A stretch of DNA of 64,000 bases from Streptoverticillium olivoreticuli subsp. olivoreticuli (GCF_003391135.1 NZ_CP031455.1:5440001-5504000), one strand, 5' to 3'. Shown: positions 8,757 through 19,910, numbered from the stretch's first letter. The notes: a model not told the origin generated them from the letters alone. A program made the numbers and translations.

Positions 8757-9745
8757 CGGACGGTCTCCTTGGGCTTGTCGGTGCCGCCGGTCAGGGCGAA
8801 GAACACGTCGTCGAGGTCGGGGGTGTGCACGGTGAGTTCGTCGGCTTCGATGTGGGTGGAGTCGAGCCAGTCGAGGATGGAGCGCAGTTCGCGCTGGCTG
8901 CCGTCGCTGGGGAGTTGCAGTGCGAGTGCTTCGTCGTCGCGGGTGGCTTCGCGCAGGGTGAGGGCGGCGGACTGGTAGGCGGCCGGGTCGGTGAAGCGGA
9001 GCCGGACGTGCCCGCCGGGTACCAGCCGCTTCAGCTCTTCCGCGGTGCCTTGGGCGGCGATTTTGCCGTTGTTGAGTACGGCGATGCGGTCGGCGAGTTC
9101 GTCGGCTTCGTCCAGGTACTGGGTGGTGAGGAAGACGGTGACGCCGCCGGTGACCAGTTGGCGGATGATCTGCCACATGTTGTGGCGGGAGCGTGGGTCG
9201 AGGCCGGTGGTGGGTTCGTCGAGGAAGATGATCCGCGGGCTGCCGACCAGTGTCATGGCGATGTCGAGGCGGCGTTTCATGCCGCCGGAGTAGGTGGAGG
9301 CGGGCTTCTTCGCCGCTTCCACCAGGTCGAAGCGTTCAAGTAGTTCGGCGGCGACCCGCCGGCCTTCCCGCTTGGAGAGGTGGTGCAGGTCCGCCATGAG
9401 GAGCATGTTCTCCTCACCGGTGATCAGCCCGTCGACCGCCGAGAACTGCCCGGTCACACCGATCGCGGCACGCACCCCGTCCGGTGATGCGGCGATGTCG
9501 TGCCCCGCGACCTGGGCCTGGCCGCCGTCGGCGGTGATGAGGGTGGAGAGGATCTTCACGACGGTGGTCTTGCCGGCGCCGTTGGGCCCGAGCAGCGCGA
9601 ACACGGATCCGGCCGGGATGTGCAGGTCGATGCCGTCGAGGACGGTCTTGTCGCCGTAGGACTTGCGCAGGTCGATGGTGGAGACGGCGGCCGGGGACGG
9701 GTGACCGTCACCCTGCCTTGGTGTGGGCATGACAGAAGAGTGCAT
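8753..9745 (-). CDS. ABC transporter ATPase (DrrA-like)
   Basis: A 330-aa ATP-binding subunit. Walker A is GPNGAGKTTVVKIL, the signature YSGGMKRRLDIAM, Walker B IIFLDEPTTGLDPRSR, followed by the DrrA-type C-terminal domain ending in LDDVFFALTGG. The ATG at 9745 has GGAGG five bases upstream on the coding strand, whereas the in-frame ATG fifteen bases later has none. It is third in the operon: ribbon-helix-helix regulator, DUF4097 protein, ATPase, permease. Confidence 0.93.
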   Translation of the reverse strand: MHSSVMPTPRQGDGHPSPAAVSTIDLRKSYGDKTVLDGIDLHIPAGSVFALLGPNGAGKTTVVKILSTLITADGGQAQVAGHDIAASPDGVRAAIGVTGQFSAVDGLITGEENMLLMADLHHLSKREGRRVAAELLERFDLVEAAKKPASTYSGGMKRRLDIAMTLVGSPRIIFLDEPTTGLDPRSRHNMWQIIRQLVTGGVTVFLTTQYLDEADELADRIAVLNNGKIAAQGTAEELKRLVPGGHVRLRFTDPAAYQSAALTLREATRDDEALALQLPSDGSQRELRSILDWLDSTHIEADELTVHTPDLDDVFFALTGGTDKPKETVR

Positions 9746-9805
9746 GGGGCCCTCCGTTCGGAGGCTGAAGTGGGTGAGGTGCGGGGCCGGTTGAGGATGT
9801 GGCGC

Positions 9806-10648
9806 TCAGGCCTTGGCGCGGCGGACGTCGATGTTGCCGTGCCGGGTGCGGGCGCGGACCTCGACGGTGTCCTCGGCCTTCCCCGGGGTCTCGGATGCGG
9901 TGAGGGTGTTGCGCACCTGGCCGGAGCCCGCGCTGACGTCGAGCCAGGCGGCCGTGCCCTCGCGGACGCCGACCTCGATGGCACCGTAGGAGGTCTCCAG
10001 CTGGACGGTGCCGCGGGCCACTTCGCCCACCCGCAGGGTGCCGTGGGCGGTGGTGGCGGTGACCGAGTCCCCGGCGCGCCCGATCTCGATGTCTCCGTGG
10101 GCGCCGCTCACCCGCAGCTCGCCGGCCGCGGTGCCGACGATCGTGGTGCCGTGCGAGTTCTTCAGGACGGCGGGGCCGTCGACGAGGCCGACACGCAGGC
10201 TGCCGGAGCTGGTGGTGATCTCGGCCGCGCCCTCGACGCGGTCCACGGTGATCGAGCCGTGCGACGCGGTCAGTTGCAGTGGGCCGGTCGTGTCGAAACG
10301 GGCGTCGCCGGACGAGGTCTTCACGCGGACCTCGCCGAGCCGGCCCTCGCCGAGCACCTGGGTCCAGGCGCCGGTCATGTCGATGTGCGAACCCGTGGGC
10401 AGTTCGACCGTCACGTCCACGACGCCGGTGCGGCCGAACGGGCTGGTCCTGGGCGTCCTGACGGTCAGTACTCCACTCGCGTACGTGACCTCGGTCTGGC
10501 CGGCCGTCCGCACGTCCCGGTCCTTCTCCGGGTCGCGGGGCCGCACCTCGACGACGGTCTCGGAGCGGTCGCCGGCGGTGAACTGGATGGAACCGGCTAC
10601 CACATGCGCCGTGACCGAGATCGCTTCGGGAGTGTCGAAAGAAGGCAT
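9806..10648 (-). CDS. DUF4097-family beta-strand repeat protein
   Basis: A 280-aa soluble protein built of short repeats around STSSGS, TASHGSITV, TTAHGTLRVG and LETSYGAIEVG, about 20 residues each, which should form a right-handed beta solenoid. No signal peptide or membrane segment is visible, so it is probably cytoplasmic. The start at 10648 is preceded by AGAGGACGG. DUF4097 genes often sit beside DrrAB-type exporters in streptomycetes, as here; the function is not known. Confidence 0.8.
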   Translation of the reverse strand: MPSFDTPEAISVTAHVVAGSIQFTAGDRSETVVEVRPRDPEKDRDVRTAGQTEVTYASGVLTVRTPRTSPFGRTGVVDVTVELPTGSHIDMTGAWTQVLGEGRLGEVRVKTSSGDARFDTTGPLQLTASHGSITVDRVEGAAEITTSSGSLRVGLVDGPAVLKNSHGTTIVGTAAGELRVSGAHGDIEIGRAGDSVTATTAHGTLRVGEVARGTVQLETSYGAIEVGVREGTAAWLDVSAGSGQVRNTLTASETPGKAEDTVEVRARTRHGNIDVRRAKA

Positions 10649-10748
10649 GGCTGTCCCGTCCTCTTGGGTCTTCGGGGCGTCCCCGCTGGTGGGACGTGGC
10701 GTGGGTGCTGTGCTGTTCGGGTGCTGTGGTGCGGGAGAGGGGGCGCGG

Positions 10749-11264
10749 CTAGCGCACCCAGCCCGTGAAGCTCTGTCCGACGGTCCGGGTCTTCTCCGCC
10801 GTACGCGGCCGGGCGCCGCCGTCGACCGCGGCCGACACGGCGCGCACCAGCCACGCGTTGACCGACAGGCCCTCGCGGCTCGCGGCCTCCTCGGCGCGGG
10901 CCTTGAGGTGGGCCGGCAGGCGCAGGTTGACGCGGGCGGTGCCGCCCTCGTCGGCATCGGCGGGGGCCGGGGTTCCGAGCGGTCCGGCGGGCTCGGCCTC
11001 CGTGAGGGCGCCGCCGTCGGCGGGCGGCAGGGTCACCACGAAGTCGGGGTCGAGCCCGCGCAGCCGTACGTCGACCGAGCCGGGGGCGAGCTCGCGGGTG
11101 ACCTCGTCCATCGCGGCGGAGAGCACATTGAGCATGGTCAGACGGGTCGCCGACTCCAGGGGAGCGGTGAGCCGCTCGGCCAGCTCGCGGGCATCCTCCC
11201 CGCCGGCTTCGGCGGCCACCGCGAGTTCGCGGCGGAGGGTGTCGACATACGGCGTGAGGTCCAT
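10749..11264 (-). CDS. Ribbon-helix-helix (Arc/HicB-like) regulator
   Basis: A 171-aa protein. Residues ~107-150 (ARVNLRLPAHLKARAEEAASREGL and the following SVNAWLVRAV) have the beta-strand plus two helices of a ribbon-helix-helix DNA-binding domain. The N-terminal half is helical and acidic. It heads the exporter operon and probably represses it. A perfect palindrome ATAGTGG-CA-CCACTAT begins 7 nt before its ATG and covers the likely -10 (CACTAT on the coding strand), and there is no Shine-Dalgarno, so the transcript may be leaderless. That fits autoregulation, but no binding data exist here. Confidence 0.75.
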   Translation of the reverse strand: MDLTPYVDTLRRELAVAAEAGGEDARELAERLTAPLESATRLTMLNVLSAAMDEVTRELAPGSVDVRLRGLDPDFVVTLPPADGGALTEAEPAGPLGTPAPADADEGGTARVNLRLPAHLKARAEEAASREGLSVNAWLVRAVSAAVDGGARPRTAEKTRTVGQSFTGWVR

Positions 11265-11270
11265 GACGCA

Positions 11271-11450
11271 ATAGTGGCACCACTATGGCGCCACACGCAA
11301 GGCCGAATGGCGCCTCGGGTGAGGTGAGCTTGAGTGTTGCTGCTCTGACCTGCGGAAATGTGATGGTGCCAGCCTGAGTCGTTGTGGCGCTATGCGTTGC
11401 TCAGGGGCTTTTGGGGGCATGGAGTGGCACCTGGTGGCACCGGGTGGCGC
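11271..11450. promoter_or_regulatory. Candidate operator region of the ribbon-helix-helix regulator
   Basis: Contains ATAGTGGCACCACTAT (11271-11286, perfect 7-bp arms), the adjoining palindrome TGGCGCCA (11286-11293), and further out three direct copies of GTGGCRC at 11424, 11434 and 11444, exactly 10 bp apart. One-turn spacing of direct repeats is typical of ribbon-helix-helix operators. The region lies between the regulator and the divergent phosphoesterase gene, so both could be controlled. Confidence 0.5.
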
Positions 11451-11550
11451 CATGTGGTGGGCGAAGTGACCCACAGGGGTGGAAAGGGCCGTGAACGCTT
11501 CCTTCCGGACGGTTGATCGATTAGTTTCGGAGGCCGGGGAGGACATCACG

Positions 11551-12408
11551 GTGCCCAACGGAAGCTTGCTCGCGGTCAGTGACCTGCACGTCGTCTACAA
11601 GGACAATCGCACTCTCGTCGAACAGCTGCGGCCGAAAAGCGACGGCGACTGGCTGATCGTCGCCGGTGACGTCGCCGAGAAGTACGCCGACGTCGAGTGG
11701 GCCCTGAGCCTCCTCGCCGGCCGCTTCGCCAAGGTCGTCTGGGCGCCGGGGAACCACGAGCTGTGGACCCACCCCAAGGACCCCGTCGACCTGCGGGGCG
11801 AGAAGCGCTATCTGCGCCTCGTGGAGCTCTGCCGGAGCCTGGGCGTCGCCACCCCCGAGGACCCCTATCCCGTCTGGCACGGCGAGGGCGGCCCGGTGGC
11901 CGTGGCCCCGCTCTTCGTGCTCTACGACTACTCCTTCCGCGTGCCCGGCGCCGACTCCAAGGAGGAGTCCCTGCGCCGGGCCCACGAGGCGGGAGTGGTC
12001 TGCGCCGACGAGCACTTCCTGCACCCGGACCCCTATCCGGGGCGCGACGACTGGTGCCGCGCGCGGGTGGAGTTCACCGAGCGCAGGCTGGCCGCCGTCG
12101 ATCCCGCGCACCGCACCGTCCTCGTCAACCACTTCCCGCTGGTGCGGCACCCCACGGAGATCCTGCGGTATCCCGACTTCGCCCAGTGGTGCGGCACCGA
12201 GCTGACCGCCGACTGGCACCTGAGGTTCCGCGCGGCGGCCGTGGTCTACGGCCATCTGCACATCCCGCGCGTCACCTGGCACGACGGAGTCCGCTTCGAG
12301 GAGGTCTCCGTCGGCTATCCGCGCGAGTGGCGGCCCAGACCACCACGTGAACCACTGCGGCAGATCCTGCCCCGACCGGCCGATGAACAGCGAGGAACAG
12401 CACGGTGA
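11551..12408 (+). CDS. Metallophosphoesterase
   Basis: A 285-aa calcineurin-like phosphoesterase with the metal-binding series SDLHVVY, GDVAEKY, GNHE, VNHFP and GHLHIP in the right order. It hydrolyses a phosphoester of unknown identity in the cytoplasm. The GTG at 11551 is preferred because GGGGAGGA lies 7 nt before it; an in-frame GTG at 11479 has no such site. The gene overlaps the phosphopantetheinyl transferase start by 4 nt (GTGA). This pairing recurs in streptomycetes and may relate to phosphopantetheine metabolism, but that is inference. Confidence 0.85.
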   Translation: MPNGSLLAVSDLHVVYKDNRTLVEQLRPKSDGDWLIVAGDVAEKYADVEWALSLLAGRFAKVVWAPGNHELWTHPKDPVDLRGEKRYLRLVELCRSLGVATPEDPYPVWHGEGGPVAVAPLFVLYDYSFRVPGADSKEESLRRAHEAGVVCADEHFLHPDPYPGRDDWCRARVEFTERRLAAVDPAHRTVLVNHFPLVRHPTEILRYPDFAQWCGTELTADWHLRFRAAAVVYGHLHIPRVTWHDGVRFEEVSVGYPREWRPRPPREPLRQILPRPADEQRGTAR

Positions 12409-13064
12409 TCGAGCGCATACTGCCTTCGGTGAGCGTTTCGGAGGAGGATTTCGGCGCTCTTCCGGCCGATGTGGCACACCTGCTCCTCCCCGAGGAGGCG
12501 GCCCACGTGGCGCGCGCGGTGCCCAAGCGGCAGGGCGAGTTCGCGACCGTGCGGGCGTGCGCGCGCAAGGCGCTCGGGCGGCTCGGCCTGGATCCGGTGC
12601 CCCTGCTCCCCAACCGGCGCGGCGCGCCGGGCTGGCCCGCCGGTGTGGTGGGCAGCATGACCCACTGCGACGGCTACCGCGCCGCCGTCGTGGCGCGCGC
12701 GGCCGACGCCGTGTCCATCGGCATCGACGCCGAGCCGAACGGTCCGCTGCCCGAAGGCGTCCTGGAGGCCATAGCCCTCCCGGGCGAGCGGTCGCGGCTC
12801 GCGGGCCTGGCCGCGCGGCGGCCGGAGGTCTTCTGGGACCGGATGCTCTTCAGCGCCAAGGAGAGCGTCTTCAAGACCTGGTACCCACTCACCGGCCAGG
12901 AGCTCGACTTCAGCGAGGCGGAGCTCGAATTCGACCCGGACGCGCAGACGTTCTCGGCGCGCTTGCTGGTGCCGGGGCCGGTGGTCGGGGGGCGCCGCCT
13001 GGACGGCTTCACGGGCCGCTGGCTGGCGGACGAGGGCTTGGTCGTGACGGCGATCGCGATTTAG
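12405..13064 (+). CDS. 4'-phosphopantetheinyl transferase (Sfp/EntD type)
   Basis: A 219-aa enzyme that moves the phosphopantetheine arm from CoA to the serine of carrier domains, such as the PCP of the synthetase at the left edge. Motifs are GSMTHCDGY (substrate contact), SIGIDAEPN (Mg-binding Asp/Glu) and FSAKESVFKTWYP (Glu and Lys of the WxxKE region). The size fits the EntD-like branch. The GTG start overlaps the phosphoesterase stop, so the two are co-translated. Confidence 0.93.
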   Translation: MIERILPSVSVSEEDFGALPADVAHLLLPEEAAHVARAVPKRQGEFATVRACARKALGRLGLDPVPLLPNRRGAPGWPAGVVGSMTHCDGYRAAVVARAADAVSIGIDAEPNGPLPEGVLEAIALPGERSRLAGLAARRPEVFWDRMLFSAKESVFKTWYPLTGQELDFSEAELEFDPDAQTFSARLLVPGPVVGGRRLDGFTGRWLADEGLVVTAIAI

Positions 13065-13092
13065 GGCGCGCTTTCCGCTGGGTGCGGGTCGG

Positions 13093-13425
13093 TTGCTCCC
13101 CCAGCTACCGCTGGGAGGTGCCCCCTGCGGCGGGCTTTTTCCCCAGCCCCGCCCCTTCCCGAAACTGGGGCGCGTGCCCCAGACCCCCGACTGCGGGCCG
13201 GTTCGCCGCCTGCGGCGGGGGCGCCCTTGGGGGTCCCCCCCCGGACGGAGTCTGGGGGAGCGTCCTCAAACGCCGGACGGGCTGAGTTGCGCACCGTTGG
13301 GGGTCTGGGGGCGGAGCCCCGCACGCGGCGGAGCCGCAGATCGACGCAGCCGGGAAGGGGCGGGGTGGGGAACAAGCCGCCCGCAGGGCATCAGGTGGTC
13401 CGGGGGCGAAGCCCCCGGTCAACGA
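13093..13425. repeat. Dispersed GC-rich intergenic repeat, copy 2 (compound)
   Basis: A 330-bp gene-free stretch made of several repeat blocks in both orientations: CTCCCCCAGCTACCGCTGGGAG, CCCGCCCCTTCCCGAAAC, GAGCGTCCTCAAACGCCGG, GGGGCGGAGCCCCGC and GGGAAGGGGCGGGG. It separates two convergent genes (transferase and dioxygenase), where its hairpins could serve as terminator. No coding potential of its own is convincing. Confidence 0.8.
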
Positions 13426-13431
13426 AAACGC

Positions 13432-14433
13432 TCAGCGCCGCGTCCGCGGCATCCCCCGCCGGAAGCGCGCGAAATCCTCCGGGATGCGCCGCGCATAGCG
13501 CGTGTTCAGCCACAGCCGCAGCAGATCCCGCCGCTGCCCCGGCTCGTCCTCGTACGCCGAGCGCCCATGCACGACCACATTGTTGTTGAGCAGCTGAAGA
13601 TCCCCCGGCCGCAAGGTCATCTCCACCCGGTGGTCGTCGGACTCGGCGATGTCCTGGAACAACCGCAACGCGTGCCGCTCGATCCCGCTCAGCGGAATCC
13701 CGGTCTTCGCCACCGCCGATTCGATGTAGTGCGTCATATAGAAGCGGCAGCTCAACTGCCCGTCGAAATAGCCGTACACGGCATTGCGGTAATAGGGCAG
13801 CTCTTCCGAGCCCTCCTCCGTGCGCCGGTCGTAGACGAAGCCGCGGTAGTAGAGGCCGAGCAGCTCCCGATGGTGGGCGAGCAGGTGGTTGTGCACGGTC
13901 ATGGAGCTGGCCAGGGTGCTGACGCCGCCGCCCTGCCCGGCGCCGCGCAGGCAGAGCAGGCCCACGATGTCGGAGCTGTCGGTGTGGAAGGGCAGGGCGT
14001 TGCGCGTGCGGTAGGCGCGCGTGGCGGGGTTGTCGAGTCCGCCCTCGTCGTAGTCCTTGACGTGGGCGATGAGCTCCCCGTCGGCGTTCTGCGAGACGGG
14101 GGTGCCCAGGTGCAGGGCGATGCCCCAGTACGCGAGGCGGGCTTCGTCCGGCGTCCACCGTTCGACGGGCAGGCCGCGCAGCACGGTGAAGCCGCGCCCG
14201 AACTCCAGGTCCTGCACGGCCCTTTCGAGGGTCTTGGCCAGCGCGGGGAGCGGGAAGTCGGCCATCGTCAGCGCTTCCAGGGGCAGTTCACGGATCCTGG
14301 CCGAGGTCAGTACCGCGTCGAGCTCGCGGACCTCCTCCTGTGCGAGGGTCACCACCCAGTCGTCCTCGCCGGTGAAGTCGGCGGCCCGCCAGGCGCCGGG
14401 ACCGGTGACGGGTTCGGTGAGGATCGAGGTCAT
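13432..14433 (-). CDS. TauD/TfdA-family Fe(II)/2-oxoglutarate dioxygenase
   Basis: A 333-aa non-haem iron oxygenase that would hydroxylate or desaturate a small substrate using 2-oxoglutarate and O2. The facial triad is visible: HTD at residues 150-152 in ALPFHTDSSDIVGLLC and the distal His 289 in NNVVVHGRSAYED; the 2-oxoglutarate-binding Arg is in RRDLLRLWLN near 301. The ATG at 14433 has a GGAG site; the frame continues upstream without a better one. It is divergent from the oligopeptide transporter with a 223-bp shared region. Substrate unknown; tailoring of an amino acid for the synthetase is possible. Confidence 0.85.
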   Translation of the reverse strand: MTSILTEPVTGPGAWRAADFTGEDDWVVTLAQEEVRELDAVLTSARIRELPLEALTMADFPLPALAKTLERAVQDLEFGRGFTVLRGLPVERWTPDEARLAYWGIALHLGTPVSQNADGELIAHVKDYDEGGLDNPATRAYRTRNALPFHTDSSDIVGLLCLRGAGQGGGVSTLASSMTVHNHLLAHHRELLGLYYRGFVYDRRTEEGSEELPYYRNAVYGYFDGQLSCRFYMTHYIESAVAKTGIPLSGIERHALRLFQDIAESDDHRVEMTLRPGDLQLLNNNVVVHGRSAYEDEPGQRRDLLRLWLNTRYARRIPEDFARFRRGMPRTRR

Positions 14434-14656
14434 ACGGACTCCACTCTGGCCGGAAGAAGCGGAAGCGCGTGAAAAGCTACCGTCGATCATGAGCCGAACA
14501 CGCGTCATGGTCAATTGAGTTGGGGGTGGCAGTCGCTCTCGTTCCGGGTAAGGATGCGTGAAGTCGATCACCTACCCGTTCGATCCATGGCGTGGCCCCG
14601 CATCCCGTGGAATGGTTTCCCGAGGGCCACCGATTCCAAGTCCGTGCGGAGACACA

Positions 14657-16168
14657 GTGACCAGGTCGAAGCGATTGCCCGTCCTCGTGGCCGGCTGTGC
14701 CCTGCTCGGGGGCGTGCTGGCCGGATGCGGTTCCGGTGGCGGATCATCCGCTTCCGGTACCACCGACACCCTGTCCGTCGGTCTCATCGCCGAGCCGGCG
14801 AGCCTGGACTTCACCACCACCGACGGCGCGGCCATTCCCCAGGCGATGCTGGGCAGCGTCTACGAGGGGCTGGTCCGCCTCGATCAGCAGGGCAGGATCC
14901 AGCCGCACCTCGCCGAGCGGTACGAACGCTCCGACGACGGCCGGACGTACACCTTCCACCTCCGCCGGGGCGTGAGGTTCACCAACGGCGCCGACTTCAC
15001 CGCCGACGACGCGGTCTTCTCGATCGACCGCGTCAAGAAGGACTGGAAGCTGAAGATCGCCCGCCAGATGGACGTGGTCGAGAAGGCGGAGAAGACCGAC
15101 GACCACACCGTCAAGGTCACCCTGAGCCGCCCCAGCAACGGCTGGCTGTTCTCGATGACGGAGCGAATCGGCGCGATGTTCAGCCGCACCGGCGTGGCCG
15201 ACCTCGCCAACCACCCCGTGGGCACGGGGCCGTTCGAGCTGGCCGAGCGGCGCCGCGGCGAGCGCATCGTCCTCGACCGCAACGCCTCCTACTGGGGCAC
15301 CAAGCCCGAGCTGAGCAAGGTGACCCTGAAGTACTTCAAGGACGCCGGGGCGATGAACAACGCCATGCTCACCAACAGCATCGACGTCCTCGGCACGGTC
15401 CAGGCCCCCGAGTCGCTGTCCCGCTTCGCCGACACCAACCGCTTCCGGACCATCGAGGGCACCTCCACCGGCGAGGTGGTCCTGTCGATGAACAACGCCC
15501 GCGAGCCGTTCAAGGACAAGCGCGTCCGCCAGGCCGTCCGGCACGCCATCGACCACAAGGCGCTCGTCGACACCGCGCGCTCCGGCCACGGCAAGCTCAT
15601 CGGCACGATGGCCACCCCCACCGACCCCTGGTACGAGGACCTCACCGGCCGCTACCCGTACGACCCGGCCAAGGCGAAGGAACTCCTCAAGGACGCGGGC
15701 GCGGAGGGGAAGAGCCTGCGGCTGCGGGTGCCCAACATGCCGTACGCGGTCTCCGCCGCCCAGGTCGTGAAGTCCCAGCTCGACCAGGTCGGGCTGAAGG
15801 TGGAGATCGAGCCGCTGGAGTTCCCCGCGCGCTGGCTGTCCGAGGTCTTCACCAAGGGCGACTACGACATGTCGATCATCGACCACGCCGAGCCGCGCGA
15901 CCTGTGGACCTTCGCGGACAGCAGCTACTACTTCCACTACGACAACCCCGAGTACGGCAAGCTCCTCAAGGAGGGCGACGCCGGGAAGCCCCAGGACGAG
16001 ACCGCCCGCTACCGCGAGGCGGCCCGGCTGCTGTCCGACGACGCGGCCGCCGACTGGCTCTACCTGATGCCCAACCTCATGGTGGCCGACAAGAACCTCA
16101 CCGGCCTGCCCGTCAACCAGGTCGGCGAGGGCTTCGAGCTCACCGGCGTCCGGTGGGCCAAGAAGTGA
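14657..16168 (+). CDS. ABC transporter substrate-binding lipoprotein, family 5
   Basis: A 503-aa extracytoplasmic peptide/nickel-type binding protein (SBP_bac_5, OppA/DppA group). The signal sequence ends in the lipobox LAGC at residues 21-24, so it is lipid-anchored outside the membrane. Family landmarks include EPASLDF near the start, YTFHLRRGVRFTNGADFTADD and PVGTGPFELAER. GTG 14657 is chosen because it gives a proper lipoprotein signal and has GGAG 5 nt upstream. First gene of a four-gene importer in which all genes overlap by 1-4 nt. Confidence 0.93.
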   Translation: MTRSKRLPVLVAGCALLGGVLAGCGSGGGSSASGTTDTLSVGLIAEPASLDFTTTDGAAIPQAMLGSVYEGLVRLDQQGRIQPHLAERYERSDDGRTYTFHLRRGVRFTNGADFTADDAVFSIDRVKKDWKLKIARQMDVVEKAEKTDDHTVKVTLSRPSNGWLFSMTERIGAMFSRTGVADLANHPVGTGPFELAERRRGERIVLDRNASYWGTKPELSKVTLKYFKDAGAMNNAMLTNSIDVLGTVQAPESLSRFADTNRFRTIEGTSTGEVVLSMNNAREPFKDKRVRQAVRHAIDHKALVDTARSGHGKLIGTMATPTDPWYEDLTGRYPYDPAKAKELLKDAGAEGKSLRLRVPNMPYAVSAAQVVKSQLDQVGLKVEIEPLEFPARWLSEVFTKGDYDMSIIDHAEPRDLWTFADSSYYFHYDNPEYGKLLKEGDAGKPQDETARYREAARLLSDDAAADWLYLMPNLMVADKNLTGLPVNQVGEGFELTGVRWAKK

Positions 16169-17106
16169 GACTGCTGCTGCGCAAGCTCGCCTCGCTGCTG
16201 ACCAGCGCGGTGATCGCGAGCTTCGTGGTCTTCGCGTTCCTGGCGGTGCTGCCCGGCGACCCCGCCGAGGTGGCCCTCGGCACCAACGCCACCCCGGACG
16301 CCGTGGCGGCGCTGCGGCACGAATTCGGCACCGACCGGCCGCTGGTCACGCAGTATCTCGACTGGGCCCAGGGGCTGCTCCACGGCGACTTCGGCACCTC
16401 CTACGTCACCCACGACCTCATCGGCCCCCGGATCACCGACCGTTTCGGCGTCACCTGCTGGCTGGCGCTCGGCGGCATGCTCGTGGCCGTCCTGCTCGCG
16501 CTGCCCGCAGGGGTGCTGGCCGCCGCCTGGCACCGCAAGGCCGCGGGCGCGCTGCTGTCCGCGCTCAGCCAGGCGGGCATCGCGATCCCCGCCTTCCTCG
16601 CGGGCATCCTCCTCGTCTACGTCTTCGCGGTCCGGGCGGGCGCCCTGCCCGCGGGCGGCTACACCCCGCTCGCCGAGGACCCCGGCGAATGGGCGCGCCA
16701 CCTCGTCCTGCCGTGCCTGTCGCTGGGCCTGGTGCAGGGCGCCGTCCTCACCCGCTATGTGCGCTCCGCCGTGCTGACCGTCCTGCACCAGGACTTCCTG
16801 CGGACCGCCCGCGCCAAGGGCAGGCGCCGCCGCGCCGCCCTGTGGCGGCACGGCCTGCCCAACGCCGCCGTCCCCGTCCTCACCGTGCTCGGCCTCCAGC
16901 TCAGCACGCTGCTCGTCGGCGCCGTCGTCGTGGAACGCGTCTTCGTCGTCCCCGGCCTCGGCGACCTGCTGCTGCAGGGCGTGGCCGACCGCGACCTGCT
17001 GCTGGTGCAGGGCGTGGTGATCGTCCTCGTGGTGGCCGTGCTCGTGGTGAACGTCGTCACCGACCTGCTCTACCACCTGCTCGACCCCAGGCTGCGGAGC
17101 CGCTGA
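16165..17106 (+). CDS. Oligopeptide ABC transporter permease (DppB-like)
   Basis: A 313-aa membrane subunit with an N-terminal transmembrane helix, the GDPAE motif after it, and a BPD_transp_1 domain with about five more helices; the EAA-like loop LRTARAKGRRRRAALWRHGLPNA docks on the ATPase. The GTG start overlaps the binding-protein stop (GTGA). It pairs with the next permease to form the channel. Confidence 0.93.
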   Translation: MRLLLRKLASLLTSAVIASFVVFAFLAVLPGDPAEVALGTNATPDAVAALRHEFGTDRPLVTQYLDWAQGLLHGDFGTSYVTHDLIGPRITDRFGVTCWLALGGMLVAVLLALPAGVLAAAWHRKAAGALLSALSQAGIAIPAFLAGILLVYVFAVRAGALPAGGYTPLAEDPGEWARHLVLPCLSLGLVQGAVLTRYVRSAVLTVLHQDFLRTARAKGRRRRAALWRHGLPNAAVPVLTVLGLQLSTLLVGAVVVERVFVVPGLGDLLLQGVADRDLLLVQGVVIVLVVAVLVVNVVTDLLYHLLDPRLRSR

Positions 17107-17917
17107 TGAGACACCGTGCCACGCTGACGGCCGGTGGCGCCCTGGTCGTCCTCGTCCTGGCCGCCGCGCTGCTCTCGCTGGTGTGGACCCCCTACGACCC
17201 GATGCACGTCGACGCGGCCCACCGGCTGGCGGCGCCCGGCGGCGGACACCTGCTGGGCACCGACCAGTTCGGCCGGGACGTGGCCAGCCGGCTGATGACC
17301 GGCGCCCGCACCACCGTCTTCGTCGGCGTGGTGGCCGTGGGGTTCGCGGTGTTCCTCGGGGTGCCGGCGGGGATCGCCGCGGGGATGTCCGACGGCGCCC
17401 TCGGCGCGCTGGTCATGCGGGTGGGCGACTTCCTGCTGGCGTTCCCCGCGCTGCTGCTCGCGATCATGCTGGCAGCCGTCTACGGCACCAGCACGCTCAC
17501 CGCGATGACGGCCATCGGCATCGCCTCGGCGCCCGGCTTCGCCCGGGTCAGCAGGGCGGCGACGCTGCGGGTCATGGCCGCCGAGTACATCGACGCGGCC
17601 CGGCTCGCCCGGCGTTCGCGTACGGCCATCGCCTGGCGGCACGTCCTGCCGAACATCCGGGACGTGGTCATCGTCCAGGTGTCCGTCGCCTTCGCCACCG
17701 CCGTGCTCGCCGAAGCCGCCCTGTCCTACCTGGGCCTCGGCACCCCGCCGCCCACCCCCTCCTGGGGGCGCATGCTCCTGGACTCCCAGGAGCTGCTCTT
17801 CTCCGAGCCCGAGCTGTGCCTGTGGCCCGGGCTCGCCGTCGCCGCCGCCGTCCTCGGCCTCAACCTCTTCGGCGACGGGCTGCGCGACCGCTTCGACCCC
17901 ACGCTCGAAGGAGTCCG

Positions 17918-17921
<4 letters not shown>
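17106..17921 (+). CDS. Oligopeptide ABC transporter permease (DppC-like)
   Basis: A 271-aa second permease. It shows an N-terminal helix, the HLLGTDQFGRDVASRLMTGAR segment characteristic of DppC/OppC, and the coupling loop EYIDAARLARRSRTAIAWRH. Its start and the previous stop share one base (TGATG) and its stop overlaps the ATPase start by 4 nt. Confidence 0.93.
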
Positions 17922-19678
<1,757 letters not shown>

Positions 19679-19681
19679 GAA

Positions 19682-19740
19682 CAGCCTGTCCGGCGTTTGA
19701 GGACGCGCCCGCAGGGCGCTCCCGCCGCAGGCGGCAACGG
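19682..19740. repeat. Dispersed GC-rich intergenic repeat, copy 3 (short)
   Basis: Short copy with CCTGTCCGGCGTTTGAGGACG followed by CGCCCGCAGGGCG and CTCCCGCCGCAGGCGGCAACG. It follows the importer operon directly and may help end its transcripts. The remaining ~170 bp to the LysR gene have no recognisable gene. Confidence 0.7.
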
Positions 19741-19892
19741 CGGGACGGTCGGCACCTGGTTGCGGCTACGTCTCGGTCGACCCCGCGCATGCTCGGAGCG
19801 AACGGCCGCGCCCAGGTTGCCGCCACGACAGATCATGGCGCCCCGTCACTCACCCAGTCAATCCTAAGAGTTGCCACCACAGGTCCAAGCAA

Positions 19893-19904
19893 AAGCTTAA
19901 GCTT
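19893..19904. promoter_or_regulatory. Perfect 12-bp palindrome before the LysR gene
   Basis: AAGCTTAAGCTT ends 6 bp before the LysR ATG, in a locally AT-rich stretch. No Shine-Dalgarno separates it from the ATG, so it may lie over the promoter of a leaderless or short-leader transcript. An autoregulatory site is possible. Confidence 0.4.
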
Positions 19905-19910
19905 CACCCC

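Noticed and set aside
13093..13425. CRISPR-like repeat array
   Set aside because: Blocks are unequal, in both orientations and without regular spacers; no cas genes are in the window.
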